From Stappia indica (lineage in GTDB: Bacteria > Pseudomonadota > Alphaproteobacteria > Rhizobiales > Stappiaceae): 64,000 nt of DNA. The translations under genes were made by a program, and so were the position numbers. The first letter of the stretch is position 1. Every line of letters starts with the position of its first letter. The notes beneath the pieces were generated by a model that saw only the letters and a program-made list of their open reading frames with translations, was not told the origin of the DNA and made no database searches. Location of the stretch: assembly GCF_009789575.1 (NCBI RefSeq), contig NZ_CP046908.1:3873001-3937000 (forward strand), given 5' to 3'. Of this stretch, positions 1 to 10,968 are shown piece by piece.

Positions 1-223
1 CGCGCATTCTCGGGGCCGGCGCATGAATGCCGCATGAACTGGAAGGATGCGCCGGCACGACTGCCCCGTCGCGCCGGGCCGGATTGGCCCCGTCCGGCCA
101 TATTACGGCGGTTTCGCTCTCAGCAAAGCGGATTGTGTGACCGTCGTCACTGTAACCGGACGTGGCTGCCCCTATATCAAGGACAACAGGCGCTGCTCTC
201 CTGACCTCGCAGCGCCCCTCCCG
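1..223. other. Left-edge non-coding stretch, no gene recognised
   Basis: I see no convincing gene here. Short open frames exist on both strands but lack a ribosome site and codon bias, and none resembles a known family. There is no tRNA-like cloverleaf. The stretch may hold the 3' trailer of a gene lying to the left of the window. Confidence 0.5.
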
Positions 224-260
224 AAAAACCGGTCCCCCATCCCCGCGGGGGGCCGGTTTT
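224..260. terminator. Intrinsic terminator, probably bidirectional
   Basis: An A-run, then arms reading AAAACCGG and CCGGTTTT with C/G-run inner stems around a short loop. Read on the minus strand it follows the YdjC-like gene and ends in five T residues, so it most likely ends that operon. On the plus strand it could also serve a gene left of the window. Confidence 0.7.
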
Positions 261-287
261 CGCGTTTTCGGCCGCTGTAACCTGCTG

Positions 288-1076
288 TCAGTACAGGAAA
301 ATATCCTTCTCCATCAGCAGCAGCGGAAAGGTATCCCCGCGGAAGAAGGCGAGCTGGGCGCTGCGCATATCGAGGCGCGTGCGCGGCTCGACCCGCCGCA
401 GCCGGTCGTCGATTTCGCCGGGCTGGCAGAAGACGACGGTGCGGTCGGCCAGTCCGTCGAGCCCCCGCCGCAGGTGCTGGACATGGGTCGCCTCGTCGAT
501 GGCCTCGGGAAAGTCGGGTCCGCGCTCCAGCACCTTGACGCCGAAATTCTGCGCCATTCGGGCGAAGCGGGCCGCCGCGCGCGGGCTGAGCTGCGGCATC
601 ACGATGCGCGGCGGCCAGCGGCGCAAGCCCGCCTGCTTCAGCACCACACGGGCGAGCGCCGGCACGGCCAGCAGCTCGTCCGCCACATGCACGAAGTCGG
701 CCGGGCGCTGATAGAACTCCTCGAAACAGGTGATCTGCGCCTCCACCTCCTCGGCCAGCATCTCGTCGGGCAGCAGGCGCAGCGCGCCGCGCAGGCGCCA
801 CCAGCGCGCCTTGGGAAAGCCGTTGCCGAACTGGCCGCGCGCCCGCACCGACAGCGGCGCGAAGGGCCGGGTCAGCGTCAGCGTCAGCCCGACCAGGGTA
901 CGATGGCGGACATTGTCGACCGTATCGCGCAGCGGCAGGTACTCGCGCGACCACAGGTCGGAGACGACGAGGCACCCGACGGCAGACAGCGCACCGGCCG
1001 AGATCAGCTCGCGCAGGGCCCGGTCGACGCCGAAGGCCAGGCCGTAATCCGCTGACGTGAGGAGGATGCGTTTCAT
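288..1076 (-). CDS. YdjC/ChbG/HpnK-fold protein with degenerate metal site
   Basis: 262 aa. The start MKRILLTSADYGLAFGVDRA matches the first strand and ADDFG loop of ChbG/HpnK-type carbohydrate deacetylases. Those enzymes bind a metal with an Asp in ADDFG, a His in a GLHLNLT-like strand and His residues in an HVDxHxHxH-like motif. Here the first motif reads SADYG, the second reads GLTLTLT and the third reads HVADELLAV, so most ligands are missing. The fold is probably kept but deacetylase activity is doubtful. It is the last gene of a minus-strand trio, 83 bases after the ArnT-like gene. A role in modifying or sensing the sugar handled by its neighbours is an inference. Confidence 0.75.
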   Translation of the reverse strand: MKRILLTSADYGLAFGVDRALRELISAGALSAVGCLVVSDLWSREYLPLRDTVDNVRHRTLVGLTLTLTRPFAPLSVRARGQFGNGFPKARWWRLRGALRLLPDEMLAEEVEAQITCFEEFYQRPADFVHVADELLAVPALARVVLKQAGLRRWPPRIVMPQLSPRAAARFARMAQNFGVKVLERGPDFPEAIDEATHVQHLRRGLDGLADRTVVFCQPGEIDDRLRRVEPRTRLDMRSAQLAFFRGDTFPLLLMEKDIFLY

Positions 1077-1159
1077 GCCGGAATTCTATGCAGGGACCGG
1101 CGCGTCGGCGCCAGTGTCAATTTTCTCTGCCGAATTTGTCTGGCCGAGCCCTGGCGAGG

Positions 1160-2707
1160 TTACGGCAGCGGGTAGACCGGGTCGAGAGGTCCACCCGCAT
1201 GCGGTCCGGCGACCCGGTAGACGACGAGGTTCTCGATCGGCGTCCCGCGCGAGCTTCGGGTCAGCACGGCGACGCGCTCCACCTCGGCAAAGCGGGCCGA
1301 GAGGCGCTCAAGGCCGGGATCGCGCCGCTCCTCGGCGACGAACAGGGCGGGCTGCGCCAGCGTGCCTGCGTCCGGCTCGGGCCGCATTGCGTAGCGGATG
1401 CGCTGGTCGACCTGCTCCACCGGCATTGCCTTGTCGAGCTGCCAGGCAAGCTGGGCGTTGAGGCTGTAGGCGTTGGTGGCGATCCACGCCGCGCCCTGCT
1501 CGCGCGCAAGGGTTTGCAGCGCCGTGCCGATCTCGTCCCAGCCGCGGGTCTGGTGCGTCGGGTCCTTGCGCGCGAAGGCCCCGGTCAACGGCGCCACCGC
1601 ATGGACATAGACGACCAGCGACACGGCGAGCCCGAGCGCCACGGCAGCGGCGGAGAACCGCTGCCAGAACCTTGGGCCCGGCCGCAGCGGCGGGTTCGCC
1701 GCGACCAGTGCAGCGGCAAGGGCGATGGCCGGAAACAGCGGCGCCGGCCAGTTGCCCTGCACGCGCGAATGCAGCGAATGCGCCAGCAGGTAGACCAGGA
1801 AGGGCAGGCTGGTCCACAGCAGCAGGCCGCCCGCCGCCTCGCCCCGCAGGGCGGCACGGGCGATGCGCACCACGCCGATGCCGGCAAGCACCGCGACCAG
1901 CGGATTGGCAAGGCCGACGAGCGCGCCCAGGAACTCTGGCAGGTAGCGCGTGCTCCAGCCCTCCGGCACGGCGCGGCCGAACTGCTTGGTGAAGGAGGCC
2001 CATTCGTGCGCCGCGTTCCAGCCGATGACCGGCAGCACCAGAAGGGCGGCGAGCAGCCCGCCGGCCCAGAGCTGCCAGGCAGCCCACCAGCGGCGCGCCT
2101 GCGGCACGAAGACGAGATAGAGCACGATGCCGGCACCGAGAAACAGCACTGAATACTTGGCGTTGAGCCCCAGCCCGGCGAACAGGCCGACCGCCAGCCA
2201 CCACCAGGGGTTCTCGCTCGCCGTCAACTCCGCCAGCGCCCAGATGGCAAGGCCCCAGAACAGCACGGACGGCGCATCGGGCGTTGCCAGCAAGCTGCCG
2301 ACGCCGATCAGCAGGCTGGCGTTGAGGAAGAGGACCGCAAGGCCGGCGACGCGCGCACCGTAGAGCAGCTGCCCGGTGCGCCACAGTGCGGCCGAGCCGA
2401 TGGCGGCCGACAGCACCGACATGAACCGCAGGCCGAGCGCGGTGTCGCCGAACAGCGATTGCCCGAGATGGGCGAACCAGGCGACCATCGGCGGGTGGTC
2501 GTAATAGCCGGTGGCGGGAGAAAGGCCCCAGAGCCTGTAATAGGCCTCGTCCTCCGCAAGGCCGGCCTTGGCGGCGACCAGCAGCCGCAGCACGGCGAGG
2601 GCCGCAACGAGCAGCGCGAGGGGGAGGGGCCGCAGCCAAAGGGTCAGGGCCTCCGTTACCGTGCCGCCCGGCTGTTGCGCCTCGTTGTTGGGAACGTCGC
2701 CCGCCAT
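1160..2707 (-). CDS. ArnT/PMT-like membrane glycosyltransferase (GT83/GT39 type)
   Basis: 515 aa, polytopic inner-membrane protein with about 10-12 hydrophobic segments. An early periplasmic loop carries EDEAYYRLWG followed by YYDHPPMVAW, the acidic pair and aromatic motif of PMT_2 enzymes, which take sugars from polyprenyl-phosphate and pass them to lipids or proteins in the periplasm. ATG at 2707 is preceded by AAGGACGACGAG, a usable ribosome site. It lies 39 bases after the GT2-GtrA gene, which probably makes and flips the lipid-linked sugar it uses. The acceptor (lipid A, hopanoid, glycan or protein) cannot be read from the sequence. Confidence 0.82.
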   Translation of the reverse strand: MAGDVPNNEAQQPGGTVTEALTLWLRPLPLALLVAALAVLRLLVAAKAGLAEDEAYYRLWGLSPATGYYDHPPMVAWFAHLGQSLFGDTALGLRFMSVLSAAIGSAALWRTGQLLYGARVAGLAVLFLNASLLIGVGSLLATPDAPSVLFWGLAIWALAELTASENPWWWLAVGLFAGLGLNAKYSVLFLGAGIVLYLVFVPQARRWWAAWQLWAGGLLAALLVLPVIGWNAAHEWASFTKQFGRAVPEGWSTRYLPEFLGALVGLANPLVAVLAGIGVVRIARAALRGEAAGGLLLWTSLPFLVYLLAHSLHSRVQGNWPAPLFPAIALAAALVAANPPLRPGPRFWQRFSAAAVALGLAVSLVVYVHAVAPLTGAFARKDPTHQTRGWDEIGTALQTLAREQGAAWIATNAYSLNAQLAWQLDKAMPVEQVDQRIRYAMRPEPDAGTLAQPALFVAEERRDPGLERLSARFAEVERVAVLTRSSRGTPIENLVVYRVAGPHAGGPLDPVYPLP

Positions 2708-2746
2708 CTCGTCGTCCTTGTCGCGCCGCTAAGGCCTGCTGAGGCC

Positions 2747-3898
2747 TCAGGCCTTGCGCCAGGTCAGCACCGAGCTTGCGGCATAGTTCCACACCGCGCC
2801 CATGACCGCACCGGCAAGGCCGGCAAGCCCGATCAGGATGCGACCGGCATCCTCCTGGTAGACCAGCGAGGCGACGCCGACATTGGCGACGACACCGACG
2901 CTGCACACCACGTAGAAGGTGAAGAGGCCGCGCAGGGCCGCGAAGCCGCGCAGCCGGCGGTCGCGATAGGTCAGGCGGTTGTTGAGCCAGAAATTGGTGG
3001 TCATGGCGACGAAGGTCGCCGCCGTCTGCGCCACCGGGAAGGACAGGCCGCCCGCCTCCATCATGGCAAACAGCGCCGCCATGTGGACGATCACGCCGGA
3101 CGCGCCGACCAGCATGAACATCAGGAAGCGGATCGAGACCAGGTCTCCGACGAGCTTGGACAAGATGAGCCCCAGGAAGTCGAGCGCCACCAGCGTGTCG
3201 AGCTTGCTCTCGCCATGCAGGCGCTCGCGGAAGACGAAGGGAAGCTCGACGATACGCAAGGAGCCGCGCGCGGTGGCGACGATGTCGAGCAGGATCTTGA
3301 AGCCCTGCGAGGAGAGGCCGGGCGCCAGCCGCTCGACCTCGGAGCGGCGGATCATGAAGAAGCCGCTCATCGGGTCGGACAGGGTCACCTTCAGCAGCAC
3401 CCGCGCCAGCCGGTTGGCAAGGCCGGAGCCGGAGGCGCGCACGCCCGAAAGGCCGGTGCCGACGTCGCCGCCTTCCACGTGGCGGCTGGCCACCGCAAGG
3501 TCGGCCGCGCCGTTGGACAGGGCCGCCAGCATCTTCGGCAGCAGGGTCTCGTCGTGCTGCAGGTCGGCATCCATCACCGCCACATAGTCGGCGGAGGAGG
3601 CCAGCATGCCCTCGACGCAGGCGCCCGACAGGCCGCGCCGCCCGACACGGCGGATGACGCGCACCCGCGGGTCGCGCGCGGCGATGGCGCGGGCGACATC
3701 CGCGGTGCCGTCGGGCGAATTGTCGTCGACGACGATCGCCTCCCAGGCGATGCCGGCAAGCGCCGCGTCGAGCCGGTCGATCAGGACGGGCAGGTTGTCG
3801 CGTTCGTTATAGGTCGGCAGCACGACGGAGAGCCGTGCTGCGGCAAGCGGCGCCGTGCCGTCGGCCTCGCCCGTATGCTGCGTGCCGTCGCCCGGCAT
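2747..3898 (-). CDS. GT2 glycosyltransferase fused to GtrA-type membrane domain
   Basis: 383 aa from the chosen ATG. Residues about 15-240 form a DPM1-like GT2 domain, with [10 protein letters not shown] and the metal-binding DADLQHDE motif. The last 130 residues hold four hydrophobic segments of GtrA type, including [10 protein letters not shown]. The protein should load a sugar onto undecaprenyl phosphate in the cytoplasm and help move it across the membrane. I chose ATG 3898 because GGAG sits five bases upstream; longer starts would run into the divergent hisS leader. It is first in an operon with the ArnT-like and YdjC-like genes. The substrate sugar is unknown. Confidence 0.85.
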   Translation of the reverse strand: MPGDGTQHTGEADGTAPLAAARLSVVLPTYNERDNLPVLIDRLDAALAGIAWEAIVVDDNSPDGTADVARAIAARDPRVRVIRRVGRRGLSGACVEGMLASSADYVAVMDADLQHDETLLPKMLAALSNGAADLAVASRHVEGGDVGTGLSGVRASGSGLANRLARVLLKVTLSDPMSGFFMIRRSEVERLAPGLSSQGFKILLDIVATARGSLRIVELPFVFRERLHGESKLDTLVALDFLGLILSKLVGDLVSIRFLMFMLVGASGVIVHMAALFAMMEAGGLSFPVAQTAATFVAMTTNFWLNNRLTYRDRRLRGFAALRGLFTFYVVCSVGVVANVGVASLVYQEDAGRILIGLAGLAGAVMGAVWNYAASSVLTWRKA

Positions 3899-4151
3899 GG
3901 GAACTCCGAACATCAAGGGGATCCGGTCTGTCTTGACCGCCCGCGACCCGATGGCCTGCAAGGCGGAACCGCGCGGGACCATAGTCGGAACGCCCCCGAT
4001 TGCAAGCGCCGATCCGCCGCAGCGTCCCGCGCGCCCCGGCGGCACCTCTCCCCGGCGTCCTTGCCCGCGCGGGCCGTTTCGTCTAGGAAACCGGCAACTG
4101 CAAGAACGCGCGCGTCTTTTGTGCCTTGTGCGAAAAGGGCGCGCGCCCGCG

Positions 4152-5714
4152 ATGGATTCCGATACGCCGATGGCCAAGAACAAACCGTCCAAGCTGAAGG
4201 CCCGCCTGCCGCGGGGCTTCGTCGACCGCTCGGCCGCCGACATCCGCGCCACCGAGGCGATGCTGGCGAAGATCCGCGAGGTCTACGAGCGCTACGGCTT
4301 CGATCCGGTCGAGACGCCGGCCTTCGAATATACCGACTGCCTCGGCAAGTTCCTGCCGGACACCGACCGGCCGAATGCCGGCGTCTTCTCGGTGCAGGAC
4401 GACGACGAGCAGTGGATGAGCCTGCGTTACGATCTCACCGCACCGCTCGCCCGCCATGTGGCGGAGAACATCAACGAGATCCAGCTTCCGTTCCGCAGCT
4501 ACCGCGCCGGCTGGGTGTTCCGCAACGAGAAGCCGGGACCGGGCCGGTTCCGCCAGTTCATGCAGTTCGATGCCGACAGCGTCGGCGCGCCGGGCGTCCA
4601 GGCGGATGCCGAGATGTGCATGATGATGGCCGACACGATGGAGGCCCTCGGCATTCCGCGCGGGTCCTATGTCATCCGCGTCAACAACCGCAAGGTGCTC
4701 GACGGCGTGATGGAGGCCATTGGCCTTGGCGGCGAAGAGAATGCCGAGCGCCGGCTGACCGTGCTGCGCGCCATCGACAAGCTCGACAAGTTCGGCATCG
4801 AAGGCGTGCGCCTGCTGCTGGGCGAGGGCCGCAAGGACGAGAGCGGCGACTTCACCAAGGGCGCGGGGTTGGAGAGCGATTCAATCGATCTCGTCATTCA
4901 GTACATGGAAGTTCGCCTGGAGTCGGGTGGAGCAGGTTCACCCGCTCTGACAAGCTATCTGGATTTGCTGGGAAATACCGAGAGTGGAGCTGCTGGTCTT
5001 CAAGAACTTGAGGAAATGGCACAGCTGTTTTCGGCCGCCAAATATGAAAGGGACCGCATCCGCATCGACCCCTCCGTCGTTCGCGGTCTCGAATACTATA
5101 CTGGCCCGGTCTACGAGGCCGAGCTGCTGTTCGACGTCACCAACGAGAAGGGCGAGGTCGTGCAGTTCGGCTCCGTCGGCGGCGGCGGGCGTTATGACGG
5201 GCTCATCAAGCGCTTCACCGGTCGCGACGTGCCGGCGACCGGCTTTTCCATCGGCGTCTCGCGCCTGATGACGGCGCTGAAGAACCTCAAGAAGCTGAAG
5301 GCCGACGAGATCGTGGCCCCCGTTCTGGTCACGGTGATGGACGGCGATACGGCGAGCCTTGCCCGTTACCAGAAGATGACGCAGGACCTGCGCGCCGCGG
5401 GCATCCGCGCCGAGATGTACCAGGGCAACTGGAAGAAGTTCGGCAACCAGCTGAAATATGCCGACCGCCGCGGCTGCCCGCTTGCGATCATCCAGGGCGG
5501 CGACGAGCGGGCCGAGGGCGCCGTCCAGATCAAGGACCTGATCGAGGGCGCCCGCCTTGCCGGCGAGATCGAGGACAATGTGACCTGGCGCGAGAGCCGC
5601 CCGGCGCAGGTCAGCATCCCCGAGGCCGACATCGTTGCCACCGTGCGGCGGATGCTGGCCGAGCAGGCCGAGGACCGCGCCCGGCAGGACGGTGAAGCGG
5701 GGGCGACCCAGTGA
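4152..5714 (+). CDS. hisS: Histidine--tRNA ligase
   Basis: 520 aa class II synthetase that charges tRNA-His. Visible are the motif-2 region [13 protein letters not shown] with [14 protein letters not shown], and the HisRS signature [14 protein letters not shown], with an anticodon-binding domain at the C-terminus. The start is ATG 4152 with an AAGGG tract upstream; ATG 4170 is also possible. The hisZ GTG overlaps the stop by four bases, so hisS, hisZ and hisG look co-transcribed. Odd: roughly 4862-5105 uses many A/T-ending codons (GGA, TCA, AAT, GAA, CAA) in a gene otherwise rich in G/C third positions, while the reading frame stays open. That suggests a recombined segment. Confidence 0.95.
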   Translation: MDSDTPMAKNKPSKLKARLPRGFVDRSAADIRATEAMLAKIREVYERYGFDPVETPAFEYTDCLGKFLPDTDRPNAGVFSVQDDDEQWMSLRYDLTAPLARHVAENINEIQLPFRSYRAGWVFRNEKPGPGRFRQFMQFDADSVGAPGVQADAEMCMMMADTMEALGIPRGSYVIRVNNRKVLDGVMEAIGLGGEENAERRLTVLRAIDKLDKFGIEGVRLLLGEGRKDESGDFTKGAGLESDSIDLVIQYMEVRLESGGAGSPALTSYLDLLGNTESGAAGLQELEEMAQLFSAAKYERDRIRIDPSVVRGLEYYTGPVYEAELLFDVTNEKGEVVQFGSVGGGGRYDGLIKRFTGRDVPATGFSIGVSRLMTALKNLKKLKADEIVAPVLVTVMDGDTASLARYQKMTQDLRAAGIRAEMYQGNWKKFGNQLKYADRRGCPLAIIQGGDERAEGAVQIKDLIEGARLAGEIEDNVTWRESRPAQVSIPEADIVATVRRMLAEQAEDRARQDGEAGATQ

Positions 5715-6838
5715 GCCCGGCCAAGAGCCCCACCCGCCCGCAGGCCGCGCGCTACGCGGCCCTGACCGCGCTGTTCGAGGCCGCCGGTTTTCCCGCCGTG
5801 GAACCGGCGATCCTGCAGCCGACCAGCCTGTTTCTCGACCTGATCGGCGAAGACATCCGCGGCCGCATGTACCTGACGTCCGATGCGGCCGGCGAGGAGC
5901 TGTGCCTGCGTCCGGACTACACGATCCCGGTCTGCCGCGCCCATCTCGACGGGCCCGGCGCGACGACCCCGGCGCGCTACTCCTATTGCGGCCCGGTGTT
6001 CCGCCAGCGCCGCGAGGGCGCGGGCGAGTTCATGCAGGCCGGCGTCGAGTGCTTCGGCCGGCCGGACGAGGCCGAGGCCGACGCGCATGTGCTGGCGCTG
6101 GCGTTGGAGAGCCTTGCAACGCTCGGCGTCGACGATGCGACGATTCAGATCGGCGACGAGGCGCTGTTCCGCGCCGTGCTCGACGGGCTCGACCTTGCGC
6201 CCGTGTGGCACCGCCGTCTCGGCGAGCTGTTCGGCGAACGCGACCGGCTGGACGCGGCCATCGCCGCCATGACCGGCGGCGTGCCGGAGGGGGCGATGCC
6301 GGCCCCCGCCTTGATGCGGGCGCTCGACGGCGTCGATCCCGCGACCGCGCAGGAGGCTGTGGCCGAGCTGCTGCGGCTGTCGGGCCTGCGCCCGGTCGCC
6401 GGCCGCAGCGCTGCCGACATTGCCGGCCGGCTGCTGGAACAGGCGGCGCTCGCCACCCATGACAGCGGCACCGACCGGGCGGCCGAGCTGCTGTCCGCGT
6501 TCCTGTCGATCCGCGGGCGTCCGCGCGAGGCGGTGACGGCGATGGAGAGCTTTGCCGCCCGCTCCGGGCTGGATCTGGCTGCCGCGCTTGCCGGCTTCAC
6601 CGCCCGGCTGGATGCGCTGGAGGCGGCCGGCGTCGAGGTGGGGAACCTGGAATTCTCCGCCGATTTCGGCCGCCGGCTCGACTATTACACCGGCTTCGTC
6701 TTCGAGATCCATTCGGCCTCGCGCAAGGATGCGGGCCAGATCGTCGGCGGCGGCCGCTACGACCGCCTGCTCGCCCTGCTCGGCGCCGAGACCCACATCC
6801 CGGCGACCGGCTTTTCCATCTGGCTCGACCGGATCTGA
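5711..6838 (+). CDS. hisZ: ATP phosphoribosyltransferase regulatory subunit HisZ
   Basis: 375 aa HisRS-like paralogue without aminoacylation function, which partners HisG in the first step of histidine synthesis. It keeps class II synthetase landmarks such as [31 protein letters not shown] and [12 protein letters not shown]. The GTG at 5711 overlaps the hisS stop (GTGA), suggesting translational coupling. HisZ is found where HisG is of the short type, as here. The next gene is hisG, 11 bases on. Confidence 0.93.
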   Translation: MSPAKSPTRPQAARYAALTALFEAAGFPAVEPAILQPTSLFLDLIGEDIRGRMYLTSDAAGEELCLRPDYTIPVCRAHLDGPGATTPARYSYCGPVFRQRREGAGEFMQAGVECFGRPDEAEADAHVLALALESLATLGVDDATIQIGDEALFRAVLDGLDLAPVWHRRLGELFGERDRLDAAIAAMTGGVPEGAMPAPALMRALDGVDPATAQEAVAELLRLSGLRPVAGRSAADIAGRLLEQAALATHDSGTDRAAELLSAFLSIRGRPREAVTAMESFAARSGLDLAAALAGFTARLDALEAAGVEVGNLEFSADFGRRLDYYTGFVFEIHSASRKDAGQIVGGGRYDRLLALLGAETHIPATGFSIWLDRI

Positions 6839-6849
6839 GGCGCATTGTC

Positions 6850-7848
6850 ATGACCCACTCGCCGGAAACCGCTGCCCAGCCGCTGATCATCGCGGTGCCC
6901 TCCAAGGGACGGCTGCAGGACAACACCCACGACTTCTTCGCCCGCGCCGGCCTGCCGGTTGGCCGTCCGGGCGGGGCACGCAACTATCGCGGCCGGCTCG
7001 GCCGCTTTGCCGCCTCCGAGGTCGAGATCGCCTTCCTGTCGGCTTCCGAGATCGCCCGCGAGCTCAGCACCGGGCAGGCGCATCTGGGCGTCACGGGCCT
7101 CGATCTCGTGCACGAGACGATCTCGCAACCCGAGGAACTGGTGCATGTGGTGACGCCGCTCGGCTTCGGCTTCGCCGATGTGGTCGTGGCCGCGCCCGAT
7201 GCCTGGATCGACGTGTCGACCATGGCCGATCTTGTCGATGTCGCCTCGCATTTCCGTGCCCGCAATGGCGGGCGGCTGCGCGTCGCCACCAAGTATGTGG
7301 CGCTGACGCGGACCTTCTTCGCGCAGCACGGCCTGTCCGACTACCGCATCGTCGAAAGCGCCGGCGCGACCGAGGGCGCCCCGGCCGCCGGCACGGCGGA
7401 ACTGGTCGTCGACATCACCACCACCGGCTCGACGCTCGCGGCCAACAATCTGAAGGTGCTGGACGACGGCGTCATCCTGAAGAGCCAGGCCCATCTCGTC
7501 GCTTCGCTGAAGGCCGAGTGGACGCCGGCGCAGCTCGCCGCCGCGCGGGTCATCCTCGACCGGATCGCGGCGGAGGAGCGGGCCCGCTCGCATCGCGAGA
7601 TCCGTGCGCTGGTGCAGGCGCCGGAACTGACGGCACGCACTGCGGCCGAGCAGTTCGGCGCGGTCGCGCCCTTCGGCACCCAGGTCGGCCAGCCCCTGCT
7701 GCTGCACTGCCCGGCGGATCGCGCGGCCGACTGCGCGACGCTGCTGCGCGACCATGGCGCCCCGCATGTCAGCATCACCACGCTGGATTATGTCTTCGGC
7801 ACGCAGAACCCGCTCTACGAGCCCCTCGCGGCCCGCGTCGGCGCGTGA
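6850..7848 (+). CDS. hisG: ATP phosphoribosyltransferase catalytic subunit HisG
   Basis: 332 aa. It joins ATP and PRPP to start histidine synthesis and needs HisZ. The N-terminus [14 protein letters not shown] is typical, and [17 protein letters not shown] is the PRPP-binding loop region. It is longer than the roughly 230 aa of many short HisG proteins; about 100 extra residues follow the catalytic core. Similar extended forms are known in Bradyrhizobium-type alphaproteobacteria. Its stop codon takes part in an 8-base inverted repeat shared with the convergent slyX stop. Confidence 0.93.
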   Translation: MTHSPETAAQPLIIAVPSKGRLQDNTHDFFARAGLPVGRPGGARNYRGRLGRFAASEVEIAFLSASEIARELSTGQAHLGVTGLDLVHETISQPEELVHVVTPLGFGFADVVVAAPDAWIDVSTMADLVDVASHFRARNGGRLRVATKYVALTRTFFAQHGLSDYRIVESAGATEGAPAAGTAELVVDITTTGSTLAANNLKVLDDGVILKSQAHLVASLKAEWTPAQLAAARVILDRIAAEERARSHREIRALVQAPELTARTAAEQFGAVAPFGTQVGQPLLLHCPADRAADCATLLRDHGAPHVSITTLDYVFGTQNPLYEPLAARVGA

Positions 7849-7873
7849 GCCGGCGCGCCCCACAACCGGCTCA
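7846..7873. terminator. Inverted repeat spanning the hisG and slyX stop codons
   Basis: TGAGCCGG and CCGGCTCA are perfect arms of eight bases separated by twelve. The left arm begins with the hisG stop and the right arm ends with the slyX stop read on the other strand. There is no T-tract, so it is at best a weak shared transcription stop or mRNA 3' stem. Confidence 0.4.
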
Positions 7874-8083
7874 GTAATGCGGCGGCTTGGTCACCGGCAC
7901 GCTGCCGGCGGCCGCGTCTTCCAGTTCCTCGACATGCTCGACCAGGGCCGCCAGACGGCGGTTCAGCATGTCGATCTGGTCGGCCTGGCGGGTGACCACC
8001 TCGTTCAGGTCCTCGACGGTGCGCGTCTGGAAGGCGAGCTGCTCTTCCAGCCGCTCGATGCGGGCTAGCGTTTCGCGGTCCAT
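7871..8083 (-). CDS. slyX: SlyX-like coiled-coil protein
   Basis: 70 aa, acidic and helical. The segment RIERLEEQLAFQTRTVEDLN followed by heptad-spaced leucines is the SlyX pattern, and the C-terminus ends in KPPHY as in SlyX proteins. The function of this family is not established. ATG 8083 has GAGGAAAA a few bases upstream, so the longer open frame is not used. It converges on hisG and has the repeat-rich spacer 8084-8588 on its 5' side. Confidence 0.85.
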   Translation of the reverse strand: MDRETLARIERLEEQLAFQTRTVEDLNEVVTRQADQIDMLNRRLAALVEHVEELEDAAAGSVPVTKPPHY

Positions 8084-8588
8084 TGCACTTTTCCTCAGGT
8101 CTTCTCGTAGGTTCTCTCTCGCCGGCCTTTCCGGGCGGCTCTCCGGCCTCGCCATACCCTTTGCCCGCGCGGCTGTCCATGCGGGTGAGGTTGTGAGGCG
8201 GTGCCACCCACCCAGGCTGTCACGCCGGGCAAGGCGAAGCCGCGACCCGGTGCCCATTGGCACCCCGGCCGGCGTGAGGCGGGAAGGCATTCGTCACCTT
8301 CTCGGCTGTCATGCCTGCGACAGGCAGGCATCCAGTATCCGCCGGGCGCGGTTGTGGCGCTCACGCCGCAGCTCCGACGCCGCGACCTGAGTCGTATCTC
8401 CTGTGGTTACTGGTTCCCGGTCTCCAGCTTCGCTGGAACCGGGAGGACACCCCTTGCACGCAAAATCGGGTGAGGTGCTTTTAACTCCCCTCGTGCGAAA
8501 GATCGGGGCCGTCTTCAAGACGGGAATGAGGGACCAACTCGCCGACATGAGCTGATGACGGCTGTGGGACGCAGCCCCCATAAACGCA
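8084..8588. repeat. Gene-free spacer holding a composite intergenic repeat
   Basis: No gene is seen. It contains a GCCAATGG-type hairpin element on the minus strand (8219-8261), an element with arms GCCTGC/GCAGGC followed by TCCAGTATCC (8305-8344), a second hairpin element CCCGG..CTTCG..CCGGG (8407-8449), and TGCGAAAGATCG at 8494. The last three recur in the same order at 57461-57690. They resemble the RIME/Bru-RS class of rhizobial intergenic mosaic repeats, which have no coding capacity. Confidence 0.75.
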
Positions 8589-8612
8589 AATGGGCGGCCC
8601 GAGGGCCGCCCA
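8589..8612 (-). terminator. groESL terminator
   Basis: A perfect stem of ATGGGCGGCC against GGCCGCCCAT with a short loop lies 28 bases after the groEL stop. On the minus strand it is followed by a T-rich tail. Confidence 0.8.
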
Positions 8613-8639
8613 TTCGTTGTTTCTGGCTTTATGGACTTC

Positions 8640-10382
<1,743 letters not shown>

Positions 10383-10670
10383 TTAGCCGACCACGCCCAT
10401 GATGTCGCTTTCCTTCATGATCAGAAGGTCTTCGCCGTCGATCTTGACTTCGGTGCCCGACCACTTGCCGAACAGCACGCGATCGCCAGCCTTGACGTCG
10501 AGGGCGATCAGATCGCCATTGTCCTTGCGGCCACCGGGGCCGACGGCGACGACTTCGCCTTCCTGCGGCTTTTCCTTGGCGGTGTCCGGAATGATGATGC
10601 CACCGGCGGTCTTCGCTTCGGAGTCGACGCGGCGAACGACGACGCGATCATGCAGAGGACGGAACTTCAT
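10383..10670 (-). CDS. groES: 10 kDa co-chaperonin GroES
   Basis: 95 aa, full family length. The start [18 protein letters not shown], the mobile-loop region [17 protein letters not shown] and the end [10 protein letters not shown] are typical. It caps the GroEL ring. ATG 10670 follows AAAGGAAAGAG; longer frames would extend into the CIRCE operator. It is transcribed from the promoter at 10791-10819 and probably repressed by HrcA. Confidence 0.97.
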   Translation of the reverse strand: MKFRPLHDRVVVRRVDSEAKTAGGIIIPDTAKEKPQEGEVVAVGPGGRKDNGDLIALDVKAGDRVLFGKWSGTEVKIDGEDLLIMKESDIMGVVG

Positions 10671-10753
10671 GTCGTGCTCTTTCCTTTTGGGGCCAGCGTG
10701 GTACTTGTCGCGCCTGCGCCCCTCCGTCGGGGTCGCCCGGATCGCCGACCACG

Positions 10754-10780
10754 TTGGCACTCTGTGAATGAGAGTGCTAA
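10754..10780 (-). promoter_or_regulatory. CIRCE operator (HrcA site)
   Basis: TTGGCACTC, nine bases, then GAGTGCTAA. This matches the consensus TTAGCACTC-N9-GAGTGCTAA with one mismatch. It lies in the groES leader just after the predicted transcription start, the usual place for HrcA repression. Confidence 0.95.
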
Positions 10781-10790
10781 CAGCGAGCTT

Positions 10791-10819
10791 GATGTAGGCG
10801 CCTCACCCCCACCTGTCAA
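10791..10819 (-). promoter_or_regulatory. Sigma-70-type promoter of groESL
   Basis: On the minus strand TTGACA (10819-10814) is followed after exactly 17 bases by TACATC (10796-10791). Transcription would begin close to the CIRCE box. Confidence 0.75.
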
Positions 10820-10968
10820 TGGTCTGCCGACGCGCTTTTTTCACCTCGCCGCAGCCGTGCCGTCGGCCCTTCGGACAGGTCATGCCGTTCGAGCGGAAAG
10901 TTAAGGTTTTCGAGCCGTTAACGATCTTCGAAAAGAGTTTGGCAAGGGCTGACGACTAGGGTGCTGCC

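Noticed and set aside
2459-5011. A long plus-strand open frame opposite the GT2-GtrA gene and reading into hisS in another frame
   Set aside because: It is composed of low-complexity residues typical of antisense frames in high-GC DNA and conflicts with two well-supported genes.
4862-5105. Frameshift or pseudogene in hisS at the low-GC patch
   Set aside because: The reading frame is continuous through both borders and the downstream GLEYYTG motif is intact.
10901-10921. TTAA pairs upstream of the VWA gene as a CtrA site
   Set aside because: The spacing is 13 bases, not the 7 of the CtrA consensus. A TTAA pair near 50995-51015 is spaced by 9 and also fails.
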